64,000 nucleotides of DNA from the NCBI RefSeq assembly GCF_022347205.1, contig NZ_JAKRNE010000015.1, forward strand, positions 1 to 64,000. Reading direction: 5' to 3'. This document shows, one piece after another, positions 34,374 through 44,118 of the stretch; position 1 is the stretch's first letter; each line of letters begins with the position of its first letter. A program made the translations under genes and the position numbers. The stretch comes from Corynebacterium sp. ACRPO (GTDB lineage: Bacteria > Actinomycetota > Actinomycetes > Mycobacteriales > Mycobacteriaceae). The notes beneath the pieces were generated by a model. That model did no database searches. It saw only the letters and a program-made list of their open reading frames with translations, and had not been told where the DNA came from.

Positions 34374-35270
34374 CTACCCGCGCAAGAGCGCTCGGTACAT
34401 GTCCAACCGATCCACCGGCGCGGCGGATCCGGCGCCATAAGCGCCTACCCCGGCCAATTGCTGTAGAGACGCCGCACACAGCTCCCGCACGTCGGCGCCG
34501 GAGAGCGCCGTACCATCGTCATTGACCCAGCCGAGCGCATCCATGGTGGTCTCCACGACGGAATCGGTCAGCTCCGCGCCGCCCATGCAGGATAGGGCGA
34601 GCGCCATGGACCAAAAGGCGTCTTTGCCTTCATGGGTCACCTCGCGCGGCAGGCTGGCGAGCACGCGGGCGGTATGCGGTGTGAGGTCGGTTTCCCTGCC
34701 TAGGTCCATCGCTTGCAGCAGCGGGACAAAATCATAGAGTTTGGTGCGCTCAATCAAATTGCGCACGGGGGACGATACCGTGGAAAAGACTTCATCGGTA
34801 ACCTCTTGGCCGGTCAATTCGCGGTTGACGCTGGTCAGCTCAAAAGGCTGAAAGAGCGATCCGGAGCCACCCACGCACAACGCCTCTGGGGTGCCATTAT
34901 CGCGGGGATAAATCTCGGCTACTACTAGCTCGAAGTCCCACAGTCCCCAGGCGAAGTCGATTTGATCGCCCTCGCGCCACAGGAATTCGGAGGCCTGGCG
35001 CTCCGGATCGATGCGCGGGCCACGGGCCTCGGTGTGTTCATAAAAGTGCCAGGGAGATTCCTCCTCCGGCAGGCCAAAGCAGATGCGCAGCACGCGGTGC
35101 AGCTCGGTGAAGGTCAGGGCATCGCTAAAACCTATCTGGCGGTGCACCTCGCCATCGGCGCGTATATTCGCGGCTTGGCAGATGATGGTGAGGGGCTCGC
35201 GCTTGAGGGATACCACGCCATCGGCGCGTTTGGCCCGCGCCTGTGCGATATCGGTGACCCCTGCGTTCAT
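34374..35270 (-). CDS. pRiA4b ORF-3-like protein
   Basis: A 298-residue soluble protein whose N-terminal half resembles the pRiA4b ORF-3 family: the segment ALTFTELHRVLRICFG (about 32-47), then WHFYEHTE and FAWGLWDFELVVAEIYP. The C-terminal half is an all-helical region without a recognised motif. The family function is unknown and members occur on both plasmids and chromosomes. The ATG at 35270 has GGTGGGG ahead; starts at 35282 and 35288 are possible. It lies 11 bases upstream of the first gtrA. Confidence 0.65.
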   Translation of the reverse strand: MNAGVTDIAQARAKRADGVVSLKREPLTIICQAANIRADGEVHRQIGFSDALTFTELHRVLRICFGLPEEESPWHFYEHTEARGPRIDPERQASEFLWREGDQIDFAWGLWDFELVVAEIYPRDNGTPEALCVGGSGSLFQPFELTSVNRELTGQEVTDEVFSTVSSPVRNLIERTKLYDFVPLLQAMDLGRETDLTPHTARVLASLPREVTHEGKDAFWSMALALSCMGGAELTDSVVETTMDALGWVNDDGTALSGADVRELCAASLQQLAGVGAYGAGSAAPVDRLDMYRALLRG

Positions 35271-35291
35271 GAGCCCCACCATACGCAAGTT

Positions 35292-35756
35292 TTAGGAAGC
35301 TAGTTTTGCAATATCCCGTGCTTCTAGCTCACTAATGAGGAACGTCAGCGCTGCACCAATGGCACCCAAGAGGGTCCACGGCCGCTTGGCACCGCGCTTG
35401 CGCAGGAACTTCACCATGCTGCGGGAAAGGGCAACGTTCATCCAGCCGCCCAGGATGAGCAGCAGCACCACTGCGGCAAAAATAGCCCACAGCTTGAGGC
35501 CTTGATCGGCACTATCCTGCGGCGAGCGCGGCTCATCACCGTCCTGCTCAGCGTGCGCGTTGGTATAGGCCACCAGGGCGCCAAAGCCAAAGAAAGACAA
35601 GGTATACGCGGTGATCAAACCGCCCTTGGACGTGATCCAATCCGGATAGGAGGTCGCGATGCCCACGGCGGCGGCCTGGGTGATGCGGCCAGCCAGGGTG
35701 TCATCGAGGGCGTAGTTGTCTTGGCGCTGATCGTGCATCTCACGGTTGTTGGTCAT
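35292..35756 (-). CDS. Three-helix membrane protein of unknown function
   Basis: A 154-residue protein, not recognised, with a polar N-terminus (MTNNREMHDQRQDNY), a helix near 48-67, an acidic loop (AEQDGDEPRSPQDSADQ), a helix near 90-112, a basic loop (RSMVKFLRKRGAKRP) and a last helix near 125-142. The ATG at 35756 is preferred to a long upstream frame. It is divergent from the small gene at 35785 and lies 21 bases before the pRiA4b ORF-3-like gene on the same strand. Confidence 0.72.
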   Translation of the reverse strand: MTNNREMHDQRQDNYALDDTLAGRITQAAAVGIATSYPDWITSKGGLITAYTLSFFGFGALVAYTNAHAEQDGDEPRSPQDSADQGLKLWAIFAAVVLLLILGGWMNVALSRSMVKFLRKRGAKRPWTLLGAIGAALTFLISELEARDIAKLAS

Positions 35757-35784
35757 AGCGACTACTTTAAGCGGCGGTAAGCTA

Positions 35785-36066
35785 ATGCGCATGTACTCGG
35801 AAAAGACAGAGCATATGACGCCGGCGCAACAGGCGGCACAGGATGTGCGCGCGGAGGACGATAAGCGCAACGGCCACTTCGAGGCCACGGAGCATACCGA
35901 TGTGCCGTTGAGCCCTTTCATGACTCGCCTGATGGCAGAGGAATTGCCCATGCTGGATTCCTCCTCACGGGCTCGCGTCTATGAACTTTTGCGGGAGTAT
36001 GATGGACCGATTATTGAATCCCAGGAGGAGCTGCCGGAGGAGATCCGCACACTCATGGATCTGTAA
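35785..36066 (+). CDS. Small acidic soluble protein of unknown function
   Basis: A 93-residue acidic protein without membrane segments; the C-terminal part (LLREYDGPIIESQEELPEEI) is rich in Glu. ATGs at 35785 and 35791 are both possible. Not recognised. It lies upstream of dprE1 on the same strand with a 126-base gap that likely holds the dprE1 promoter. Confidence 0.6.
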   Translation: MRMYSEKTEHMTPAQQAAQDVRAEDDKRNGHFEATEHTDVPLSPFMTRLMAEELPMLDSSSRARVYELLREYDGPIIESQEELPEEIRTLMDL

Positions 36067-36192
36067 ACGGGCACATTCGGGCAGTACAAACGTCCGTTTT
36101 GTACCGAATATCACTCGGTTCACTCCAACCACCCTCGTGTGAGCTAGGTAGGCTAGAGAAGCGACATAAATCCGTCGAGCAAAGAGTAAGAG

Positions 36193-37608
36193 ATGGAATT
36201 ACATACCACTGAAAAGTCCCTGCACGGCTGGGGCCGCACCGCCCCGACGACCGCCCACGTTCTCGCCACCGAAGACGTGGACGTCATTAAGAAGGCCGTG
36301 GCCCAGGTTGCAGAAGATAACTCGGATAAGCCCGCCCACCTGCGCCGTGGCGTCATCGCCCGCGGTATGGGCCGCTCCTACGGTGACCCCGCCCAAAATG
36401 GCGGTGGCCTGGTCATCGACATGCAAAAGCTCAATAAGATCCACTCCATCGACCCGGAGTCCGCTCTGGTGGACGTCGATGGCGGCGTCACCTTGGATCA
36501 GCTGATGAAGGCCGCCCTGCCATATGGCCTGTGGGTTCCGGTTCTACCGGGCACCCGCCAGGTCACCATCGGTGGTGCTATCGGCCCGGATATTCACGGC
36601 AAGAACCACCACTCCGCCGGTTCCTTTGGTAACCACGTGGTCTCCATGGAGCTGCTCGTAGCCGATGGACGCGTGCTGCACCTGACCCCGGAGGGATCCG
36701 AGGATGACCCGAGCGGCGACCTCTTCTGGGCCACCGTCGGCGGTATGGGCCTGACCGGCATCATCCTGCGCGCCACCATCCGCATGACCAAGACGGAAAC
36801 CGCCTACTTCATCGCGGATACGGACCGCACCGATAACTTGGATGAGACCATCGCCTTCCACTCCGATGGTTCCGAGCACAACTACACCTATTCTTCCGCC
36901 TGGTTCGATGTCATCTCACCAGAACCAAAGCTGGGCCGCTCCACCATTTCCCGCGGCTCGCTGGCCACCCTGGCACAGCTGGAAGAGCTCGCCCCGAAGC
37001 TGGCCAAGGACCCACTGAAGTTCAATGCGCCGCAGCTAATGACGGTGCCGGATATCTTCCCATCCTGGACCATGAATAAGCTCTCCCTCTCCGCCGTGGG
37101 CTTGGCGTACTACACCATGGGCGCACCGGCGAAGAACCAGGTCAAGAACCTGACGCAGTTCTACCAGCCGCTGGATCTCATCGGCGAGTGGAACCGCGGC
37201 TACGGTTCCAAGGGCTTCCTGCAGTACCAGTTCGTGGTACCGACCGAGGCCGTGGAGCCGTTCAAGGAGATCATCCGCGATATGCAGCGCTCCGGCCACT
37301 ACTCCGCCCTCAACGTGTTCAAACTCTTCGGTGAAGGCAACCGCGCGCCGCTGTCCTACCCGATGCCGGGCTGGAATGTCTGCGTGGACTTCCCCATTCG
37401 TCCGGGCCTGGGCAAGTTCCTGGATGACCTGGACCGCCGCGTGATGGAATTCGGCGGCCGCCTCTACCTGGCCAAGGAATCCCGTACCTCCGCGGAGAAC
37501 TTCCACAAGATGTACCCGGGCATGGAAGGCTGGCTGAAGACCCGCAACGAGATCGACCCGACCGGCGTCTTTGCCTCCGATATGTCCCGCCGCCTCGAGC
37601 TGCACTAA
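36193..37608 (+). CDS. dprE1: DprE1, decaprenylphosphoryl-ribose 2'-oxidase
   Basis: DprE1 oxidises decaprenyl-phosphoryl-ribose with FAD, the first half of the epimerisation that makes the arabinose donor. The 471 residues fit the family. The FAD region includes [16 protein letters not shown] (about 56-71) and [18 protein letters not shown]. Cys397 in WNVCVDFP corresponds to Cys387 of the M. tuberculosis enzyme, the residue attacked by benzothiazinones. The C-terminus [10 protein letters not shown] is also typical. dprE2 follows 37 bases later. Confidence 0.96.
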   Translation: MELHTTEKSLHGWGRTAPTTAHVLATEDVDVIKKAVAQVAEDNSDKPAHLRRGVIARGMGRSYGDPAQNGGGLVIDMQKLNKIHSIDPESALVDVDGGVTLDQLMKAALPYGLWVPVLPGTRQVTIGGAIGPDIHGKNHHSAGSFGNHVVSMELLVADGRVLHLTPEGSEDDPSGDLFWATVGGMGLTGIILRATIRMTKTETAYFIADTDRTDNLDETIAFHSDGSEHNYTYSSAWFDVISPEPKLGRSTISRGSLATLAQLEELAPKLAKDPLKFNAPQLMTVPDIFPSWTMNKLSLSAVGLAYYTMGAPAKNQVKNLTQFYQPLDLIGEWNRGYGSKGFLQYQFVVPTEAVEPFKEIIRDMQRSGHYSALNVFKLFGEGNRAPLSYPMPGWNVCVDFPIRPGLGKFLDDLDRRVMEFGGRLYLAKESRTSAENFHKMYPGMEGWLKTRNEIDPTGVFASDMSRRLELH

Positions 37609-37645
37609 TCACTGGAAATAACACCTTTAAGGAGATTTACTGACC

Positions 37646-38404
37646 ATGCTTAATGCAGTAGGCCAAGCACAACACATCCTGCTTCTGGGCGGCACCTCTG
37701 AGATCGGCCTCGGCGTCGTCTCCGAGTTCCTGCAGCGCGGCCCGGCCAAGGTCACCCTGGCCGCCCGCCCGGAGTCCCCGCGCATCGCGCAGGCCAAGGC
37801 TGACCTAGAATCCCGCGGCGCTGACGTAGAGGTCTTGGACTTCGATGCCACCGACTTCGACTCCCACCCGGACGTTATTAATAAGGCCTGGGCCCGCGGC
37901 GACGTCGACGTAGCCATCGTTGCCTTCGGCACCCTGGGTGACCAGGAAGAGCTGTGGCAAAACCACGACAAGGCCGTCGCCTCCGCACAGACCAACTACA
38001 CCGCACCGGTGTCCGTAGGCGTGCTCTTGGGTGAGAAGTTCAAGCACCAAGGCCACGGCACCATCATCGCTATGTCCTCCGTAGCAGGCATGCGCGTGCG
38101 CCGTTCCAACTTTGTCTACGGCGCTTCCAAGGCCGGCGTGGACGGCTTCTACATCAACTTGGGCGAGGCCCTGCGTGGCACCGGAGCCAACGTGCTGGTT
38201 GTCCGCCCGGGCCAGGTGCGCACCAAGATGTCCGCCGAGGCTGGCGACGCCCCACTGACCGTCAACGTCTCCGACGTTGCCGAGGCCACCGTCAAGGCCG
38301 TGCTCGATGGCAAGCAATCCATCTTCGTGCACCCGCTATTTGAGTACGTGTCTTTGGCATTCAAGTTCATCCCGCAGGCCATCTTCCGCAAGCTGCCGTT
38401 CTAA
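37646..38404 (+). CDS. dprE2: DprE2, decaprenylphosphoryl-2-keto-ribose reductase
   Basis: DprE2 reduces the keto intermediate to decaprenyl-phosphoryl-arabinose. The 252-residue short-chain dehydrogenase has the NAD(P) motif LLGGTSEIGLGV near residue 12, the catalytic YGASK (YxxxK) near residue 155 and the active Ser in MSSVAG. AAGGAG precedes the ATG. It is directly downstream of dprE1, as in mycobacteria. Confidence 0.95.
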   Translation: MLNAVGQAQHILLLGGTSEIGLGVVSEFLQRGPAKVTLAARPESPRIAQAKADLESRGADVEVLDFDATDFDSHPDVINKAWARGDVDVAIVAFGTLGDQEELWQNHDKAVASAQTNYTAPVSVGVLLGEKFKHQGHGTIIAMSSVAGMRVRRSNFVYGASKAGVDGFYINLGEALRGTGANVLVVRPGQVRTKMSAEAGDAPLTVNVSDVAEATVKAVLDGKQSIFVHPLFEYVSLAFKFIPQAIFRKLPF

Positions 38405-38520
38405 AACGCCTCAGCTTTCCGCGCTGGCGCCAGCCGGCCGGCTCGCCTCCGCCCCGCCCCCGCTCTTTCGCCTCGCCGCACACCCGCGGCGAGGGAAGTG
38501 ACGGGGGCGGTGGTGTATCA

Positions 38521-38539
38521 GGGGGACGTCGGCAAGCAA
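38521..38539. repeat. 19-bp intergenic repeat, copy 1
   Basis: GGGGGACGTCGGCAAGCAA occurs here, between dprE2 and aftA, and again exactly at 57896-57914. Both copies follow a G-rich stretch with a CGGTGG core. The gap 38405-38599 has no gene. Confidence 0.7.
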
Positions 38540-38599
38540 GTGCTCACCTGCCCGCGCCAAATCTGGGCTGGGGGGCTTGGGTATGCGAAACTAATGGGC

Positions 38600-40576
38600 A
38601 TGACAAGCACCGCTGTACCCGCCCAGTCAACGCCCGTGAGCGAGGATAACCGCACCGAGGCCTACCGCGCCGATGCGCTGACCCCTCGCGCGACCTTGCT
38701 GGGTATTGTGCTGGCCGCCCTGGCCGGTGGCGTGGTAACGCTGCTGGGCTGGTTTGCCTTCAAGACGGTCTCGCTGCCGTCCTTTAATACCTCCATGGTC
38801 ACCCGCGCGCTGGCCACGGTGGGTGTGGTGCTCACGCTGGCCTTGGCCGGCGGGCTGTGCGTGTGGTGGCTCTATGACCACTACAAGGATTCCTTTACCC
38901 GGCCGCGCTGGCGAGCCTGGCTGACCTACGCGGTCACCTACCTCTCCCCGGCCCTGTTGACCCTGGCCGCCGTGGGCCTGCCGCTGTCCGCCTCCCGCTT
39001 GTGGCTCGATGGCGTACAGGTGGATCAGGCGTTCCGCACCCAGTTCCTCACCCGTTCGGTGGATGAGATGGGCTATGCGGACATGAACTACCAGGACATG
39101 CCGTCCTTCTATCCGATTGGCTGGTTCTGGTTGGGTGGCCGCTTGGGTGCGCTCATGGGAATTCCGGGCTGGGAGGTCTACCAGCCCTGGGCGCTCATCT
39201 CCATTGCCGTGGCCGGTTGTATTTTGGTGCCCATCTGGCAGCGCCTGACCAGTTCCCTGCCGGTCGCCACCGCCATCGCCCTGGTGACCACCGCGATTAC
39301 ACTCACCATCGCGGCCGAGGAGCCCTATTCCGCGGTCATTGCCATGGGGCTGCCCGCCGTTGCGGTACTTAGCGCCCGCGCCTTCCGCGGCTCCTGGCTG
39401 GCCACCCTGGGAGTAACGCTCTACCTGGGCATTTCCGCTACGTTCTATACCCTTTTCACCGGTGCGGCCGCACTTACAGTAGTCAGTCTCATCGCGCTGT
39501 TTACCGCGCTCTATGAGCATACGTGGCGCCCCATCCTGCGCCTGGTGATCATGGCGGTAGGCTCCATTGCCATCGCGCTTATCGCCTGGGGGCCCTACCT
39601 ATGGGCGGTCATGCACTCACCGGCGCCACTGCAAACCACCGCGCAGCACTACCTGCCGGAGGAAGGCACGCAAATTCCAGTGCCTTTCTTGTCTTTCAGC
39701 ATTGTGGGCTTCCTCTGCCTCATGGGGCTTATTTACATCGTCATCCGCCTCAATGACGTGGAGGTACGCGCGCTGGGCATCTCCCTCCTTGGCACCTACC
39801 TGTGGACCGTGGTGTCTATGGTGGCAACCCTGGCCGGCACCACGCTGCTCAGCTTCCGCCTCGAGGTGATCGTGGTGCTCCTCTTTGCCACCGCCGGCAT
39901 CCTAGCCCTGGCAGAGATTCGTCTACTCGGCGTGCACCGCCTCTACCCGGCGCGGTTCTCCCACACCACCAATAAGCAGATCACCGCGGTCTTTGGCATC
40001 ATCTTGGCCCTGGCCGGCGTCTTCTATGCGCAGCAGATCCCAGAGGCCAACGAGGACGCCATCGATCACGCCTATAGCGATACCGATGGCTACGGCGAAC
40101 GCGCGGACCGCTTCACCAGCGATTCCGCCCACTACTACCTGGATATCCACAACTTCATCCAGGACCAGGGCTATACGCCGGATGAAACGGTGGTGCTCAC
40201 GGATGAAAAGACCTTCATGTCTTATTACCCCTACTGGGGCTTTAACGCCTTTACCAGCCACTACGCCAATCCCTTGGGCGAGTTCAGCACCCGCAATGAA
40301 CAGATTGAGACCTGGGCCAATGACTCCTGGGATATGCAGCCGGAGGAGTTCCGCAAAGCCTTGGATTCTGCCGCCTGGCGCGGCCCGGATGTCATGATGT
40401 TCCGCGGCGACCTGGAGAATAAGGACGATGGCTTCAAGTTCCACCTGGCAGAGGATATCTATCCCAACCAGCCGAATATTCGCTACCGCGCGGTCTTCTT
40501 CAATGCCGACGTTTTTGATAAGGGCTGGAAGTTGCAGCAAACCGGCCCCTTTGTAACAGCCGTTCGCACCAAGTAA
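38600..40576 (+). CDS. aftA: AftA, arabinofuranosyltransferase priming the galactan
   Basis: AftA (GT85, GT-C fold) transfers the first arabinose from decaprenyl-phosphoryl-arabinose to the galactan. From the ATG at 38600 it is 658 residues with about 11 helices in the first 450 and a soluble C-terminal domain. The early extracytoplasmic loop has the acidic pattern SVDEMGYADMNYQDMPSFYP typical of the family. An ATG at 38594 adds two residues; a longer frame to 38498 reads through intergenic G-rich sequence and is unlikely. It lies between dprE2 and emb, the conserved order. Confidence 0.92.
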   Translation: MTSTAVPAQSTPVSEDNRTEAYRADALTPRATLLGIVLAALAGGVVTLLGWFAFKTVSLPSFNTSMVTRALATVGVVLTLALAGGLCVWWLYDHYKDSFTRPRWRAWLTYAVTYLSPALLTLAAVGLPLSASRLWLDGVQVDQAFRTQFLTRSVDEMGYADMNYQDMPSFYPIGWFWLGGRLGALMGIPGWEVYQPWALISIAVAGCILVPIWQRLTSSLPVATAIALVTTAITLTIAAEEPYSAVIAMGLPAVAVLSARAFRGSWLATLGVTLYLGISATFYTLFTGAAALTVVSLIALFTALYEHTWRPILRLVIMAVGSIAIALIAWGPYLWAVMHSPAPLQTTAQHYLPEEGTQIPVPFLSFSIVGFLCLMGLIYIVIRLNDVEVRALGISLLGTYLWTVVSMVATLAGTTLLSFRLEVIVVLLFATAGILALAEIRLLGVHRLYPARFSHTTNKQITAVFGIILALAGVFYAQQIPEANEDAIDHAYSDTDGYGERADRFTSDSAHYYLDIHNFIQDQGYTPDETVVLTDEKTFMSYYPYWGFNAFTSHYANPLGEFSTRNEQIETWANDSWDMQPEEFRKALDSAAWRGPDVMMFRGDLENKDDGFKFHLAEDIYPNQPNIRYRAVFFNADVFDKGWKLQQTGPFVTAVRTK

Positions 40577-40650
40577 GTTCACCCACACTTCCCGCCCGCG
40601 GCAGGGTGTGCCCGCGGGCCGAGGGGGTTATCTGACGTAAACTAATCGCC

Positions 40651-43600
40651 GTGTCAGATAGCCTCACTACGAATACCACCCAAGCGCGACCTGCCGCTGC
40701 CGGCTCCCGCTTCACCGCCGCCCCCGCGGGCCTGCGGTGGACCGCAATCATTGCCGGGCTGATTGGTTTCCTGTGTTTTGTAGCGACCCCGCTACTGCCG
40801 GTGACCCAAACCCAGTCCTCTTATGATTGGCCACAGCATGATTCCGTGCAGTCCATCAACGCGCCGCTCATTTCCGTCGCCCCAGAGGACCTGAAGGCCA
40901 CCATCCCCATCTCCGCAGTCGATGAACTGCGCGAGGGCCAGTCCATGGTCTACGGCACCGTCCCGCCGGAGTCCAAGAAGGCCTCCAACCGCGGCCTTTT
41001 CGTCCGCGCGAATGACGAGGGCCTGTCCGTTGTGTCCTTGGATGAGGTGCTGCTTACCCTCAACGCCAAAGAGGTAGCCAAGCTCCCCAAGGACGCCAAG
41101 ATTGACATTTCCGCTTCGGGCGATGGCACCTCCGTGAGCGTGGGCGAGCATGAAAAGACCACCGAGGAGGATCTGCGCCCGCAGGTCACCGGCGTCTATA
41201 CCGAAATCGACGATAAGGCTGACGTGCAAGCCCTGCTTGACGACGGCCTCAATGTCCACGTCGATATCAACTCCCGCTTTACCTCGTCCCCGACGTTGCT
41301 CAAGACCATTGCCATGTGGCTGGGCATCGCCATGGTGGTCGTGTCCCTGTTCTGCCTGTGGCGCATCGACCGCCTCGACGGCCGCCGCTTCGGCTTCATG
41401 CCCGAGACGTGGAAGAAGGTGCGCCCGCTCGATGGCGTGGTCGCCACCATTTTGGGATTCTGGTACATCCTCGGCGCCAATACCTCCGATGATGGCTTCA
41501 TCTTCTCCATGAGCCGCGTCTTCGATCACGCGACTTATATGGCCAATTACTACCGCTGGTACGGCGTGCCGGAGGCGCCCTTTGGCTCCCCCTATTACGA
41601 CCTGGTTGCCGTACTCTCCCAGATTTCTACCGCCTCGGTCTTCGTGCGCCTGCCGGGCCTGATTTCCGGGCTCATCATCTGGTTTATCCTTTCCCGCGAG
41701 ATGCTGCCGCGCTTTGGCCAGCTTGTCGACGGCCGCCGGGTCGCCCACTGGACCGCAGCGCTGATGTTCTTGGCCTTCTGGCTGCCGTATAACAACGGCA
41801 CTCGCCCAGAGCCCATCGTGGCGCTCGGTGTGATGTTTACCTGGGCTTCCTTCGAGCGCGCCATTGCCACCCGCCGCCTGCTTCCGGCGGCCGTGGGCAC
41901 CATCGCCGCAACCATCACACTGGCCGCCGGCCCCACCGGCCTTTTTGCCGTGGGCGTATTCCTCGTCAGCCTGCCGCACCTCTTCCGTGCCATGGCCGAG
42001 CGCGTGCCGTCCATGGGCGGTGGCGCCTTGGGCTGGCTTTCCCTCATCGCGCCGTTCCTGAGCGCTGGCACCGCCATCATGGTCGCCGCCTTTGGCGACC
42101 AAACACTCTCTACCGTGCTGGAATCCACTCGCGTGCGCTCCGAGGTCGGCCCCTCCCTGCCGTGGTACGCCGAGTACGCGCGCTACTCCACCCTCTTCCA
42201 GGAATCCGTGGATGGCTCGCTGACCCGCCGCTTCGCGGTCTTCACCATGCTCTTCTGCCTGGTGCTCATCGTGGCGGCCTTTATCAAGGACCGCCGCGTC
42301 GTTGGTGCTGCCGTCGGCCCGACCCAGCGCCTGCTCATCATCGTGGCGCTGTCCATGTTCTTCCTCATGTTCACCCCCACCAAGTGGACCCACCACTTTG
42401 GCATCTACGCCGGCGTGGCCGGTGTCATCGCCGCCCTCGGTGCCGTGGTGCTCTCTCAGTTTGCGCTGCGTTCGCCGCGCGCTCGCACCTTCTCCATCGC
42501 CGCGGTGGTCTTCTTGCTCGCCATCTCCTTCGCCGGCTGGAACGCCTGGTGGTACGTATCCTCCTTTGGCATTCCGTGGTGGGATCGCACGGTGCAGCTC
42601 AAGGCCATCGAGGCCAATAAGGTGCTGCTCGCCATCGCCCTCATCATCTTCGCCATCGGCGTGGTGCAGTCCCTGCGCCATAGCTACCGCAAGTCCCAGG
42701 CGGAAGAGGCGGGAGCACTCGCAGAGTTTGAGAAGAATGCCGCCGCCAAGGTCTCACGTTCGGCCGGCATCATGTCCGCGCCCATCGCCCTGGCCTGCGC
42801 CATCGTGGTAGCCCTTTCTTGTGCTTCCTTTGCCAAGGCCACCGTCTCCCAGGCGGATTCCTACTCCGTGGGCAAGGGCAACTTGGCTTCCCTGCGCGGC
42901 AATACCTGCGCGCTGGCGGATCAGACCATGGTGGAGACCAATACCAATGACTCCTTCCTGACCCCGGTAGACGGCGACTTGGGCGATTCCCTGGTGGATG
43001 AGGACGAAACCCACACCGGTTTCGACCCGAACTTCATCCCCGAATCCATCGAGCCGGAAAACCAAAACTCCGCCTCCGTAGGTGCCATCGCGGATGGCTC
43101 CAGCGACTCATCCTCCGATAGCGCGGAGACCGCTACCTCGGGTGCGGATACCGAATCCGGCGGCAACAGCGATTCCGCCGATTCCCAGGAGACGAAGAAT
43201 AAGCAAGCCAAAAAGGACAAGAAGTCCAAGGAAACCACCAATACTTCTGAGGGCGGCGTGCGCGGCACCCAGGGCGTCAATGGTTCCACCATGCACCTGC
43301 CGTTCAACCTGGATTACACCAAGGTCCCGGTACTTGGCTCCTATTCGGAGGAGCAAGACTCCACCTCTGAGGTAACCACCAAGTGGTACAACCTGCCAGA
43401 GGCCAAGGACAATGCTCCCGTGCTGGCCGTATCCGCAGCCGGCAATATCTACCACCACGATGTCAACGGGGTGGAGCAGGAAGGCATGGAGCTTAGCCTC
43501 GAGTACGGCACCATCGATGACTCCGGCAAGGTCACCAATACCGGCGAGGAAGAACTCTCCGCCGTCGGCGCCACGCCGAAGTGGCGCAACCTGCGCCTGC

Positions 43601-44118
43601 CGCTGGATAAGCTGCCGCAGGACGCCAACGTGGTGCGCCTGGTAGCCACGGATGATTCCACCGATGAGGAAGATTGGCTGGCCTTTACCCCGCCGCGCGT
43701 GCCGGAGCTGGATACCATCAATAACCAGTTCTCCAAGGACACCCCGGCGCTGCTGGACTGGGCCGTAGCCCTACAGTTCCCGTGCCAGCGCACCTTTGAC
43801 CACTTCGCCGGCGTTACCGAAATCCCGCAGTACCGCATCCTGCCGGATTCCTCGGCACAGACCTCGCTGACGGATTTCCAGTCCTTCTCCGGCGGTGGCG
43901 CCATGTCCACCGCGGAGGCGGTCAACTACTCCTACGAGATCCCGAGCTACCTCAATAATGACTGGGCCCGCGATTGGGGTGCCATTGAAAAGTACGAGCT
44001 GCGTACCGATTCACAGGGCAATGCCCCAGTCCCCGCCGAGATCGATTATGAGGACGTTACCCGCTCCGGTCTGTGGAAAGACTCCGAGATGAAGATTCGC
44101 CCCGAGGGCGAGGAATAG
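40651..44118 (+). CDS. emb: Emb arabinosyltransferase
   Basis: Emb (GT53, GT-C fold), the ethambutol target family, extends arabinan; corynebacteria have one gene where mycobacteria have three. The protein has 1155 residues from a GTG start: an N-terminal helix, an extracytoplasmic domain (about 55-215), the DDGF motif with Asp280/Asp281, about a dozen further helices to about residue 730, and a C-terminal carbohydrate-binding domain. A Ser/Asp/Lys-rich low-complexity stretch (about 816-869) interrupts the C-terminal part. The last 62 bases overlap, antisense, the PepSY gene. Confidence 0.95.
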   Translation: MSDSLTTNTTQARPAAAGSRFTAAPAGLRWTAIIAGLIGFLCFVATPLLPVTQTQSSYDWPQHDSVQSINAPLISVAPEDLKATIPISAVDELREGQSMVYGTVPPESKKASNRGLFVRANDEGLSVVSLDEVLLTLNAKEVAKLPKDAKIDISASGDGTSVSVGEHEKTTEEDLRPQVTGVYTEIDDKADVQALLDDGLNVHVDINSRFTSSPTLLKTIAMWLGIAMVVVSLFCLWRIDRLDGRRFGFMPETWKKVRPLDGVVATILGFWYILGANTSDDGFIFSMSRVFDHATYMANYYRWYGVPEAPFGSPYYDLVAVLSQISTASVFVRLPGLISGLIIWFILSREMLPRFGQLVDGRRVAHWTAALMFLAFWLPYNNGTRPEPIVALGVMFTWASFERAIATRRLLPAAVGTIAATITLAAGPTGLFAVGVFLVSLPHLFRAMAERVPSMGGGALGWLSLIAPFLSAGTAIMVAAFGDQTLSTVLESTRVRSEVGPSLPWYAEYARYSTLFQESVDGSLTRRFAVFTMLFCLVLIVAAFIKDRRVVGAAVGPTQRLLIIVALSMFFLMFTPTKWTHHFGIYAGVAGVIAALGAVVLSQFALRSPRARTFSIAAVVFLLAISFAGWNAWWYVSSFGIPWWDRTVQLKAIEANKVLLAIALIIFAIGVVQSLRHSYRKSQAEEAGALAEFEKNAAAKVSRSAGIMSAPIALACAIVVALSCASFAKATVSQADSYSVGKGNLASLRGNTCALADQTMVETNTNDSFLTPVDGDLGDSLVDEDETHTGFDPNFIPESIEPENQNSASVGAIADGSSDSSSDSAETATSGADTESGGNSDSADSQETKNKQAKKDKKSKETTNTSEGGVRGTQGVNGSTMHLPFNLDYTKVPVLGSYSEEQDSTSEVTTKWYNLPEAKDNAPVLAVSAAGNIYHHDVNGVEQEGMELSLEYGTIDDSGKVTNTGEEELSAVGATPKWRNLRLPLDKLPQDANVVRLVATDDSTDEEDWLAFTPPRVPELDTINNQFSKDTPALLDWAVALQFPCQRTFDHFAGVTEIPQYRILPDSSAQTSLTDFQSFSGGGAMSTAEAVNYSYEIPSYLNNDWARDWGAIEKYELRTDSQGNAPVPAEIDYEDVTRSGLWKDSEMKIRPEGEE

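Noticed and set aside
36130..36160. Second GlxR-like site (TGTGAGCTAGGTAGGC) upstream of dprE1
   Set aside because: Only the left half-site and the central TA fit; the right half TCACA is missing.
40792..42681. Open frame of 629 codons on the minus strand inside emb
   Set aside because: Its translation is His/Gly/Glu/Asp-rich and domain-free, the usual reverse image of a membrane protein gene. emb is intact.
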